Position numbers and translations under genes: made by a program. A stretch of DNA of 5,215 nucleotides from CAZFYZ01 sp964523735 (GTDB lineage Bacteria; Armatimonadota; UBA5829), in NCBI GenBank assembly GCA_964523735.1, contig CAZFYZ010000192.1, positions 1 through 5,215 on the forward strand, read 5' to 3'. This document shows positions 1 to 5,215 of the stretch, piece by piece. How positions within the stretch are numbered: position 1 is the stretch's first letter; every line of letters begins with the position of its first letter. The notes beneath the pieces are model-generated. The model was given only the letters and a program-made list of their open reading frames with translations, was not told the DNA's origin and did no database searches.

Positions 1-22
1 TCGGTAAGTAGATAGTGACAGT

Positions 23-49
23 CTGAGGCACAAGCCTCGCGCTGAGGCA
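23..49 (+). repeat. Leader repeats able to form alternative hairpins
   Basis: The 8-base sequence CTGAGGCA occurs twice, at 23-30 and 42-49. Between the copies lies the complement GCCTC (34-38). GCCTC can pair with GAGGC at 25-29 (loop ACAA) or with GAGGC at 44-48 (loop of five bases), so two mutually exclusive five-pair stems are possible. The site lies about 30 bases before the ribosome binding site of the URO-D gene. It could be an operator for a dimeric repressor or a small RNA switch in the leader. The stems are short and chance is not excluded. No T-run follows, so it is not a classical terminator, and no convincing -35/-10 pair was found in the leader. Confidence 0.35.
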
Positions 50-76
50 GTGATGCGCTGATACTGTGATTGGATC

Positions 77-80
77 GGAG
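77..80 (+). promoter_or_regulatory. Ribosome binding site of the URO-D gene
   Basis: GGAG lies 8 bases before the ATG at 89. A TTG directly in front of this ATG (86-88) would be 5 bases away, and the next in-frame ATG (107) has no comparable site. The spacing favours ATG 89. Confidence 0.6.
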
Positions 81-88
81 TTCGGTTG

Positions 89-1273
89 ATGACGACGGGT
101 ATCATAATGGGAAAGGGCAAGGCGATAGACACTACGAGCGCCAGTCTGGCGGAGTTGCACTTCCTTGTGGCAGGTTTCGAGAGGAGCGTAGACGCCGCGC
201 TGGTTGCACACAGGCCTACCAAGGACTTCGTGCGCAGCGTCATCCGCCGGAGAGGGGCAGAGCGCTGTCCGACCAGGCTGCGCCGCCTGTCCTACGGTGC
301 GGTGATCAAGAACGCCGACGCTCTCACGGCCCTTTTTCGTGAGTTCCCGGACGATGTGGTGGCTGTCTTCCCGTATGACATCTGGATCGGCTATCAGAGA
401 CCCAGCGTGGAGGCGCGTTTGGACTCCATCGACCTTGTGACGCGGGATGTTGAATGGACTGACGAATGGGGCGTGCGGTGGGCCCATACGGCTGGCGGAG
501 TTGGCGGCAGCCCTGTCGATCATCCCATCAAGGACTGGTCACAGCTCGACGATTATCTTCTGCACATGCCTGATCCACGTGAACCCGGCAGATTTGACGA
601 GGCTCTGCGGCAGGTTGAGCTGCACGGGGAGACGAAGTACTGCATTGGCCAATTTCACATGCCGCTGTGGGACAGGCTGCAGAGCCTGCGGGGCACCGAG
701 AACACATTCATGGACCTGTACACGGATGAAACCAACGTGTGCAGGCTCATCGAAGCAATCACCGGGTTCGGTCTTGAGATCATTCGGTCCTGGGGGGAGC
801 TTGGTGTTGATGCCGTCTTCCTGGCCGATGACTGGGGCACGCAATCGTCGCTAATGGTTTCGCCAGATATGTGGCGCAGGTTCTTCAAGCCTCAGTACGC
901 CCGTATGTTTGATGAGATACATCGCCAGGGAATGGATGCGATGCTGCATAGCTGTGGCAATATAACTGACATAGTCCCCGACCTCGTGGACATCGGCCTG
1001 GACGCCCTGGACCCGATCCAGTCCGGGGTGATGGACCAGGCCGCAATTGCCCGGGAGTTTGGTGGCAAGATCGCGTTCTGCGGCGCGGTTGATGTCCAGC
1101 ATATCCTGGTGTCCGGCACGCCTGCCGAAGTCAAGGAGTCAGTCTACAAGGCGATCGATACGCTGGGCAGGCCGTTTGGGAACAGCCTCATAGTGGGTCC
1201 CGGCAACATGGTTACGCCGGATACGCCAATCGAGAACCTGCAGGCGATGTTCGAGGCATGCCACAACCAGTAG
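89..1273 (+). CDS. Uroporphyrinogen decarboxylase-fold protein (MtaA/HemE superfamily)
   Basis: A soluble cytoplasmic protein of 394 residues with the look of a URO-D-type TIM barrel. Numbering from ATG 89, the supporting parts are: the segment around 237-252 ending in FLADDWGT; the HSCGNI motif with H287 and C289; an FCGAVDVQ strand with C331; and the late loop GPGNMVTPDTPIENL (about 370-384), typical of uncharacterised URO-D proteins. Known family members are HemE, which decarboxylates uroporphyrinogen, and MtaA/MtbA/CmuA, which move methyl groups between corrinoid proteins and a thiol using a His-x-Cys...Cys zinc site. HemE's N-terminal arginine signature (RQAGR-like) is absent, so haem synthesis is unlikely. 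The third MtaA zinc cysteine normally sits in the late loop, which here reads GPG; C331 might substitute. The gene heads an operon with an SDR 22 bases downstream. Family membership is secure; methyl transfer is inferred and the substrate is unknown. Confidence 0.9.
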   Translation: MTTGIIMGKGKAIDTTSASLAELHFLVAGFERSVDAALVAHRPTKDFVRSVIRRRGAERCPTRLRRLSYGAVIKNADALTALFREFPDDVVAVFPYDIWIGYQRPSVEARLDSIDLVTRDVEWTDEWGVRWAHTAGGVGGSPVDHPIKDWSQLDDYLLHMPDPREPGRFDEALRQVELHGETKYCIGQFHMPLWDRLQSLRGTENTFMDLYTDETNVCRLIEAITGFGLEIIRSWGELGVDAVFLADDWGTQSSLMVSPDMWRRFFKPQYARMFDEIHRQGMDAMLHSCGNITDIVPDLVDIGLDALDPIQSGVMDQAAIAREFGGKIAFCGAVDVQHILVSGTPAEVKESVYKAIDTLGRPFGNSLIVGPGNMVTPDTPIENLQAMFEACHNQ

Positions 1274-1281
1274 CTGGAAAT

Positions 1282-1288
1282 GGGGGGA
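1282..1288 (+). promoter_or_regulatory. Ribosome binding site of the SDR gene
   Basis: The purine run GGGGGGA ends 7 bases before the TTG at 1296. An in-frame ATG at 1308 has only AGG at 1300-1302 in front of it, 5 bases away. The TTG start also gives the usual N-terminal length before the SDR glycine motif, so TTG 1296 is preferred, though ATG 1308 is possible. Confidence 0.5.
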
Positions 1289-1295
1289 TCAGGCT

Positions 1296-2102
1296 TTGCA
1301 GGCGGATATGCACGGTAGAGTAGCCATCGTCACCGGGTCGGCCCAGGGAATAGGCGAAGTCATTGCCCGGGCGTTGGCCTCGTGCGGAGCCAGTGTGGTT
1401 GTATCGGATCTCCAGGCTGACAAAGGCCGAGAGGTCGCTGAGAGCATTGGCAACAGCTCGGTGTTCGTAACGTGCGACATCAGCGACTCATCACAGGTAA
1501 GGTCGCTCGTGGATAAGACAGTCGAACGATTCGGGCGACTGGACGTAATGGTCAACAACGCCGCCTATCACCCCGCCGATCCCCGCAACAGGGTTCCAAT
1601 AGATCAGTTCCCCGAGGACACGTTCGCCAAGATCATGCAGGTCAGCTTGAACGGCACGTTTCTTTGCACCAAGGCCGCAGCAGCACAGATGATCGCGCAG
1701 AAGTCCGGCAGCATCATCAACATCGCCTCAGTCGCCGGAGTGGTGGCGCTGCGGCTGCAGGTTGGGCATGTGGTTGCCAAGGCCGGGATCATCAAGATGA
1801 CCGAAGCCGCCGCCTGTGAGCTTGGCCCCCATGGAGTCCGGGTCAACACTGTCTCCCCGGGTTCCGTACTCACCGAGGCCACCCGCAAGCTCTTCTACGG
1901 TGACGAGGGCACAAAGAAGGAGTTCCGGGAGAAGATGCTGTCGTTCATCCCGGCGGGTCGTCCTGGCGAGTCCAACGAAGTCGCCGGCGCTGTGGTCTTC
2001 CTCGCCTCCGATGCGGCATCCTACATCAACGGCCACAACCTCATCATTGATGGCGGCTGGACCTGCGGCTTCACCCGGGAGTTTGAGCCTTGCTCCGGGT
2101 AA
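1296..2102 (+). CDS. Short-chain dehydrogenase/reductase with altered active site
   Basis: A 268-residue Rossmann-fold protein of the classical SDR family, which normally performs NAD(P)-dependent alcohol/ketone oxidoreduction in the cytoplasm. Visible motifs are TGSAQGIG (13-20), an acidic D38 after the second strand that suggests NAD over NADP, CDIS (60-63), NNAA (87-90), the active-site Ser S145 in NIASVAG, and the C-terminal INGHNLIIDGGW. Length is normal. Two residues of the Asn-Ser-Tyr-Lys tetrad differ. The position 13 after S145 and four before K162, normally Tyr, is H158 (codon CAT at 1767-1769, one base from TAT). The tetrad Asn of the N-L-x-G motif is S117 (AGC at 1644-1646). The rest of the frame is intact with no internal stops, so this is not an obviously decayed gene. 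It lies 22 bases behind the URO-D gene and is very probably cotranscribed. It may be inactive, use altered chemistry, or carry a sequencing error. Confidence 0.93.
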   Translation: MQADMHGRVAIVTGSAQGIGEVIARALASCGASVVVSDLQADKGREVAESIGNSSVFVTCDISDSSQVRSLVDKTVERFGRLDVMVNNAAYHPADPRNRVPIDQFPEDTFAKIMQVSLNGTFLCTKAAAAQMIAQKSGSIINIASVAGVVALRLQVGHVVAKAGIIKMTEAAACELGPHGVRVNTVSPGSVLTEATRKLFYGDEGTKKEFREKMLSFIPAGRPGESNEVAGAVVFLASDAASYINGHNLIIDGGWTCGFTREFEPCSG

Positions 2103-2233
2103 CCCATAGCTGCTCGGGCTCGTCCTGATGTCGTGAGGACAGCAGAAAGCTTGAGCGAGTGCGCTGCAGTTGGCCACTCGATGGCGCTTTCCGTCAACGC
2201 GAGCGCCAACGGGGCGAAAGCGAGGCCGGATGA
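2103..2233. other. Gap between convergent units, no gene seen
   Basis: This stretch lies between the SDR stop and the broken kinase on the other strand. Frames across it are short or are antisense shadows. The only structure seen is a weak inverted repeat, GTCCT (2122-2126) with AGGAC (2136-2140), which has a 9-base loop and no T-run, so I do not call a terminator. Confidence 0.5.
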
Positions 2234-2635
2234 TCATGCTGTAGATGAGTTCTTCCCCCTCTGCAGTTGCGGGAACATGATCCCGCTACAAAGACACCTC
2301 GAACACTGGCGGATTGGCATCCACAAGCTGAAGACAGCAATCCGCCGCTGTGCGTCGGTGATGAGGGAGACTGTGATTTCGCCTCCCTCGGGCGATGCCT
2401 CAACCGCGTTCTTTGTTATATTTGCCAATTGTGAGTATGTCAGCAGTTCTTCCGCCCAGACAGAGAACTCCTCCCATGGGCCCGTATGGGGGTGAAGGCG
2501 CTCTTGTGTCACTCGGCCCGTATTACTCGACTGGCAGAGCGAGAACCGCCTGTGCGCGTAGTTTGTGCCCAACAAGATCGCGATGAAAGACGCAATAGCC
2601 CTGATGGCGCAGGGTGAATTTGCAGTTATATCCGA
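2234..2635 (-). pseudogene. Remnant of a sensor histidine kinase (ATPase domain)
   Basis: The minus-strand frame open from 2635 to 2234 contains the segment EELLTYSQLANITKNAVEA followed by SPEGGEITVSL, roughly 2460-2360. This matches the N-box region of the HATPase_c domain of sensor kinases: N-x3-N-A-x-E-A, with the second Asn being the usual magnesium ligand. In an intact kinase this domain phosphorylates a conserved His in a preceding dimerisation domain, and G1, F and G2 boxes follow. Here an in-frame stop (TGA, 2638-2636) lies upstream and no phosphoacceptor region is seen. About 20 residues after the N-box the translation stops resembling a kinase, and no DxGxG is found. A stretch reading GEELIYSM in another frame (about 2258-2235) could be a decayed G2 box, but this is weak. 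The only starts are TTG codons (2575, 2572) without a ribosome binding site. I read this as a truncated, frameshifted relic. Confidence 0.7.
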
Positions 2636-2748
2636 TCAGTTTGGGGCTAGTCTCGTCGCAGGGAACTGGCCGGCAGTCGAAGCAGCCTATTGCGTTGAGT
2701 CCCTTATCTTAAGCCACCACTTTGTCCACGGTTGGGATTGCTGTGATG
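2636..2748 (-). other. Non-coding gap with possible coding debris
   Basis: No intact gene is seen. One minus-strand frame reads ADITAIPTVDKVVA, a stop (TAA), then a further stretch of protein-like text running to a second stop at 2525-2523. It overlaps the kinase remnant in a different frame. It may be the eroded end of another gene or chance; no family is recognised. No terminator for the small gene ending at 2749 was found. Confidence 0.3.
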
Positions 2749-3033
2749 TCAGCTCTGGCGCAGTCTGCAGACGCGGTTGCACCCTATCCTCAACAACTTC
2801 GCGTTCACAGCCAGCGTGTGGCTCTCTGCCTTAGCGGCATCCGTATCCGGCACGAGCATCGTAAGGAGACGCTCTTCTCGGCGCATGCCGATGATTACCT
2901 CGCCTCTGCATCCATCCGCATAGGCCCTGCGGACCGCCGCCAACTCCTCATCGGTCAGCGGCCCGCGAGGGCGTCCATTGTCTACAGCCGTCGATGTGGA
3001 TCGTTTGTGTGTGTCCACACTAGGTCTTTTCAT
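2749..3033 (-). CDS. Small unknown protein behind the serine recombinase
   Basis: A 94-residue protein that I do not recognise. Its start is well supported: GGAGGA lies 6 bases before the ATG, and the recombinase gene ends only 23 bases upstream on the same strand, so the two are probably cotranscribed. The N-terminus is basic (MKRPSVDTHKR), followed by a charged, helix-prone stretch beginning PLTDEELAAVRRAYADG (about 25-41) and a second one with MRREERLLTML (about 50-60). The C-terminus is Cys- and Arg-rich (IGCNRVCRLRQS) and may have been altered by a frameshift, since plausible protein text continues nearby in other frames. There is no signal peptide, membrane segment or clear helix-turn-helix. 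By position it could be an accessory or directionality factor for the recombinase; this is inference from context only. Confidence 0.62.
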   Translation of the reverse strand: MKRPSVDTHKRSTSTAVDNGRPRGPLTDEELAAVRRAYADGCRGEVIIGMRREERLLTMLVPDTDAAKAESHTLAVNAKLLRIGCNRVCRLRQS

Positions 3034-3039
3034 CGTACG

Positions 3040-3045
3040 TCCTCC
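3040..3045 (-). promoter_or_regulatory. Strong ribosome binding site of the small gene
   Basis: On the minus strand GGAGGA lies 6 bases before the ATG at 3033, inside the 23-base gap after the recombinase stop. It is close to an ideal anti-16S match and is the main reason for accepting the small gene as real. Confidence 0.7.
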
Positions 3046-3056
3046 GAGTGTCGATG

Positions 3057-4919
3057 TTAGCTTGCTTTGTCGAGGTCCTCGTATATGACCTCTATCTCCC
3101 CAGTAGGCTCCCGTGCCGGCAGATTGAAGACGTTGGGCAATATCTCGGCGTCAGTGAGTCCCTCGACTCTCGCTCCGCCGCAATCTCGCCGCCCTTTGAC
3201 GAAGTCGACTGGCGAAGGTAGCCAGGATAGACACCGCAGACAAGCCTCGGGTGTGGGTGGATTAATCCCGCTCCGGGTTCCATCTGTGTAGAAGGTACCC
3301 TTGGGTATGTTCCTGATTGTCGCACCGATGTAGATACCGAAGCTTGTCAGGACTATGATGCCTTCGCTACCGATAGCAATCCACTGGACTGCTCGGCGAA
3401 GCGCATCCTTTATAGAAGCATTCGACATAGCCGCCAATGCCTCCGGCGACAGGTCCGGTAGATCAGCGTTCTGGCTCAGCCTGAGCCGAATGCCGTCAGC
3501 CTTTCGCTGAAGACTTTCGCGTTCTGCCCGCAGTCCATTTGCGACGAGTCGGATCTGCTCATGGTCCATCACACCTACCATCTTGGTGAGCGTTTCGGTC
3601 TCCCTACTAGAAAGCTCCTGGATCTTGCGCTCAAGATCGGCGAGAGCCTGGGCATCGGCGTCACGACCCGCAGCAGTCTGGGCGTCACGAATTTCCGCAG
3701 CGAGAAATGGCGCGAGTTCCTGCAGGACCCAATCGTCGAGCACGTCTTCTTGAAGCATCCGCATCCCGTATGGCCTGCAAAAACGCGGCGGGCGTCTGTT
3801 CTTGCAGACGTACCATCTCGAGGGCGGTCTTGGGTCGCTTCTGTCACGTCCTTTCGCCTCTTGGTGAACATGGAGAGGCCTGCCGCAGTAAGCGCAGACG
3901 ACGATGCCCGAAAGCATATGCTCTGAGTACATCGACTTCTTCCCGGGCCTATCCGACAGCTTCAGTTTCCGCTGCGCGGCCTCATATAAGGATATCGGGA
4001 CCGCAGTCTCCAGCTTCCCACTTCCGTCGCGCGCGGGAAGGAGCAAAGCTTTACAATCGTATTCGTTCTGCTTGTACCGAAATTTGCCGATATACTCGCA
4101 GTTGCCGAGGATCGACCTGATGCCGCTTGTATTGACCCGTTCTGGATGTTTCGCCTTATGGCCTTTGGCTCCCACAGCAAGGCTGACGCCTTCATTCATC
4201 AGTTTGGAACATATCCTGTTGATGCCCATAGGGCCGCGACCATCCTCCCCAATGACGAACATGGTGAAGATGCGGTTGACAAGCTCCAGCTCCTCCCGAA
4301 CCGGCTCTACGGCCTGACTTCCTTTGCCTTTGGACCGGAAACCGAGGCACGAGGGATCCCGGACAAACATCCCCAGCGCCATCTTGAACTCTTTGTCCCT
4401 GATAATGTCTTCCGATATCTGGTCTCTCCACCTACGGTTGTTCGCGCTCTCGACGGCAAACTGGTAGAGGCCGGATGATGTGTCTATCGCCATGTCCCTG
4501 CCGCCGCATATGAGGTGAGTGCCGTGCTTTCGGAATGCCTTGGCAAGCGCATCCCCGACTCCGCCGTCCCTAGCCAGTCTGTCCGAACGCCAGCAGACAA
4601 CCACATCTATCTTGCCCGCCGCTATGTCATTCATCAGACGTGTGAGTTCTGGCCTATGAGGAGGGGGATTCCTGCCCTCCGGATCCCTCCAATACCAGTC
4701 GCCTTTTTGGCCCATTTCCTCGGAGTACGTCGTGACGTTCTCCGGGCCGAAGCCATATATCTCGCAGACCCTCATTCCGAAGTCTGCCTGTTCTCCTACA
4801 CTCTTGCTCCGCCCTTCTTCGTCCGGGTTGGACTTTCGAGCGTATACGGCTACCCGCAGCAGCGAGTTCGGTTTATCAATCTGCCCCAAGGGGCCCCCTT
4901 CTGGTATCAAAGTAGCCAT
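3057..4919 (-). CDS. Large serine recombinase (site-specific integrase/transposase)
   Basis: A 620-residue enzyme that cuts and rejoins DNA at attachment sites through a covalent phosphoserine link. Order of parts: resolvase catalytic domain about 20-165, with YARKS placing the nucleophile at S30 and its arginine at R28, SVGEQ at 40-44, and DRLAR at 113-117; Recombinase domain about 185-290, ending in the SILGNCEYIGKFRY segment; zinc ribbon with C342, C345, C372 and C381; a charged coiled-coil stretch about 405-482; then a long C-terminal tail of about 110 residues with further cysteines (C560, C563, C580). Length and layout fit intact phage or element integrases and TnpX/TndX-like transposases. 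GGAGGT lies 5 bases before the ATG. The catalytic residues are present, so it appears functional. A small unknown gene follows in the same transcript, and a resolvase-like frame overlaps its start from upstream. The element it belongs to cannot be identified from this window. Confidence 0.95.
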   Translation of the reverse strand: MATLIPEGGPLGQIDKPNSLLRVAVYARKSNPDEEGRSKSVGEQADFGMRVCEIYGFGPENVTTYSEEMGQKGDWYWRDPEGRNPPPHRPELTRLMNDIAAGKIDVVVCWRSDRLARDGGVGDALAKAFRKHGTHLICGGRDMAIDTSSGLYQFAVESANNRRWRDQISEDIIRDKEFKMALGMFVRDPSCLGFRSKGKGSQAVEPVREELELVNRIFTMFVIGEDGRGPMGINRICSKLMNEGVSLAVGAKGHKAKHPERVNTSGIRSILGNCEYIGKFRYKQNEYDCKALLLPARDGSGKLETAVPISLYEAAQRKLKLSDRPGKKSMYSEHMLSGIVVCAYCGRPLHVHQEAKGRDRSDPRPPSRWYVCKNRRPPRFCRPYGMRMLQEDVLDDWVLQELAPFLAAEIRDAQTAAGRDADAQALADLERKIQELSSRETETLTKMVGVMDHEQIRLVANGLRAERESLQRKADGIRLRLSQNADLPDLSPEALAAMSNASIKDALRRAVQWIAIGSEGIIVLTSFGIYIGATIRNIPKGTFYTDGTRSGINPPTPEACLRCLSWLPSPVDFVKGRRDCGGARVEGLTDAEILPNVFNLPAREPTGEIEVIYEDLDKAS

Positions 4920-4924
4920 GCGCC

Positions 4925-4930
4925 ACCTCC
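4925..4930 (-). promoter_or_regulatory. Ribosome binding site of the recombinase
   Basis: On the minus strand GGAGGT is followed by 5 bases and the ATG at 4919. It fixes this start over downstream in-frame codons and fits the distance needed before the YARKS motif. Confidence 0.7.
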
Positions 4931-4932
4931 AG

Positions 4933-4943
4933 ATCCCAGGGAT
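4933..4943. repeat. Interrupted palindrome in front of the recombinase
   Basis: ATCCC (4933-4937), one central A, then GGGAT (4939-4943): a perfect five-base inverted repeat ending 2 bases from the ribosome binding site. It could be an operator half-site pair for self-regulation, part of a recombinase binding site, or chance. As RNA the loop is too short to form the full stem. Confidence 0.3.
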
Positions 4944-5215
4944 CCCCCGAAGCTGCCCTTGTTAAACATTGAGGGTGTGCAACGCTGCTCATTGACAGCT
5001 ACGCATTCTGAGTTCAGATCTCCGTGTTTTGGGCTGCGAAAACGCCGTCTCGGGGTCCGTTTGGCATGGCTAACCAGCCCGTCGATATCCTCGACATCCA
5101 GATCTGAGCCGGAGGCACCCTCTGCGATGAGGACCTCGGCCCCATATGGCTGTATGAACTGCGCGATGAAGTACAACCAGTCAGCGGCTGTGCTGGCAAC
5201 GCGGTTAGGGCGCTG

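Larger units (their letters stand above)
4907..5215 (-). pseudogene. Partial resolvase-like frame cut by the window edge
   Basis: A minus-strand frame enters from the window end and stays open to a TGA at 4909-4907, overlapping the recombinase start by 13 bases. Its first part (about 5205-5075) reads NRVASTAADWL, then YGAEVLIAEGASGSDLDVED. This resembles the second half of small serine-resolvase catalytic domains of the IS607 type, where a DRLxR helix is followed by a GaEI-like strand and an acidic segment; here the DRLxR arginines and acid are degraded to NRVAS. Beyond about 5040 the text becomes low-complexity (rich in Gly and Ser) and unlike any family, suggesting that the original ending was lost. 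The real start lies outside the window. It could be a relic of a second recombinase, a coupled gene upstream of the large recombinase, or a chance frame. Family assignment is tentative. Confidence 0.35.

Noticed and set aside
2122..2140. Inverted repeat GTCCT/AGGAC after the SDR as a terminator
   Set aside because: Only five pairs, a nine-base loop and no T-run.
1728..2237. Long minus-strand open frame (169 residues) opposite the SDR gene
   Set aside because: It is antisense to an unmistakable SDR, has no ribosome binding site and no family resemblance; it reflects GC-rich codon use on the other strand.
2133..2495. Plus-strand open frame of 120 residues after the SDR
   Set aside because: It is the antisense of the kinase N-box region, which has the clear family match; no ribosome binding site.
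2565..2834. Plus-strand open frame with MKDAIALMAQGEFAVISD, faintly like a response-regulator segment
   Set aside because: GTG start without ribosome binding site, no phosphoacceptor motif around it, overlaps the kinase remnant and the small gene on the other strand; the likeness is too short.
3561..4478. Several plus-strand frames of 110-137 residues across the recombinase
   Set aside because: All are shadows of the intact 620-residue recombinase frame and carry no recognisable domain.
4992..4997. TTGACA as a -35 promoter element
   Set aside because: It is on the plus strand, facing away from the direction of the recombinase gene, and no -10 match lies at the usual distance.
2579..5170. 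Nine-base direct repeat CGCGATGAA (2579-2587 and 5162-5170) as attachment-site duplication
   Set aside because: A nine-base match in about 5 kb of GC-rich DNA is expected by chance, and no flanking similarity extends it.
1..5215. CRISPR arrays, tRNA or rRNA genes, retron or diversity-generating repeats
   Set aside because: No regularly spaced repeats, cloverleaf, reverse transcriptase motif or conserved RNA segment was seen on either strand.

Overview
The window reads as accessory DNA from a bacterium of fairly high GC content (about 60% in lines counted by eye). No ribosomal, tRNA or housekeeping gene fixes the host. Frequent AGG/AGA arginine codons, an MtaA/HemE-superfamily (URO-D fold) protein and a degraded sensor kinase would suit an environmental, possibly anaerobic lineage, but no phylum can be named from the sequence.

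Left part (1-2102, plus strand): a two-gene operon. After an 88-base leader containing three mutually complementary short repeats comes a URO-D-fold protein of 394 residues, followed 22 bases later by a classical-type short-chain dehydrogenase/reductase (SDR) of 268 residues. The URO-D protein keeps the His-x-Cys half of the zinc site of corrinoid methyltransferases but lacks the HemE arginine signature. The SDR keeps its nucleotide-binding motif and the active-site Ser and Lys, but has His where the catalytic Tyr should be and Ser where the tetrad Asn should be. A linked catabolic or methyl-transfer role is plausible; no substrate can be read from the sequence.

Middle part (2103-2748): no intact gene. 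On the minus strand there is a broken piece of a sensor histidine kinase, with its ATPase N-box clearly readable and the frame lost afterwards, followed by further coding-like debris. It looks like a gene graveyard next to a mobile element.

Right part (2749-5215, minus strand): a recombination module. A 620-residue large serine recombinase (3057-4919) has every expected domain. It is followed 23 bases later by a 94-residue unknown protein with a very strong ribosome binding site. Upstream of the recombinase, an open frame enters from the window edge and overlaps the recombinase start by 13 bases; it weakly resembles the second half of a small serine-resolvase catalytic domain. The recombinase, its small companion and the decayed kinase together suggest the edge of an integrative element. 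The SDR operon and the recombinase module are transcribed towards each other. The observations most worth following up are the SDR active-site substitutions, the small companion gene as a candidate accessory factor, and the resolvase-like frame upstream.
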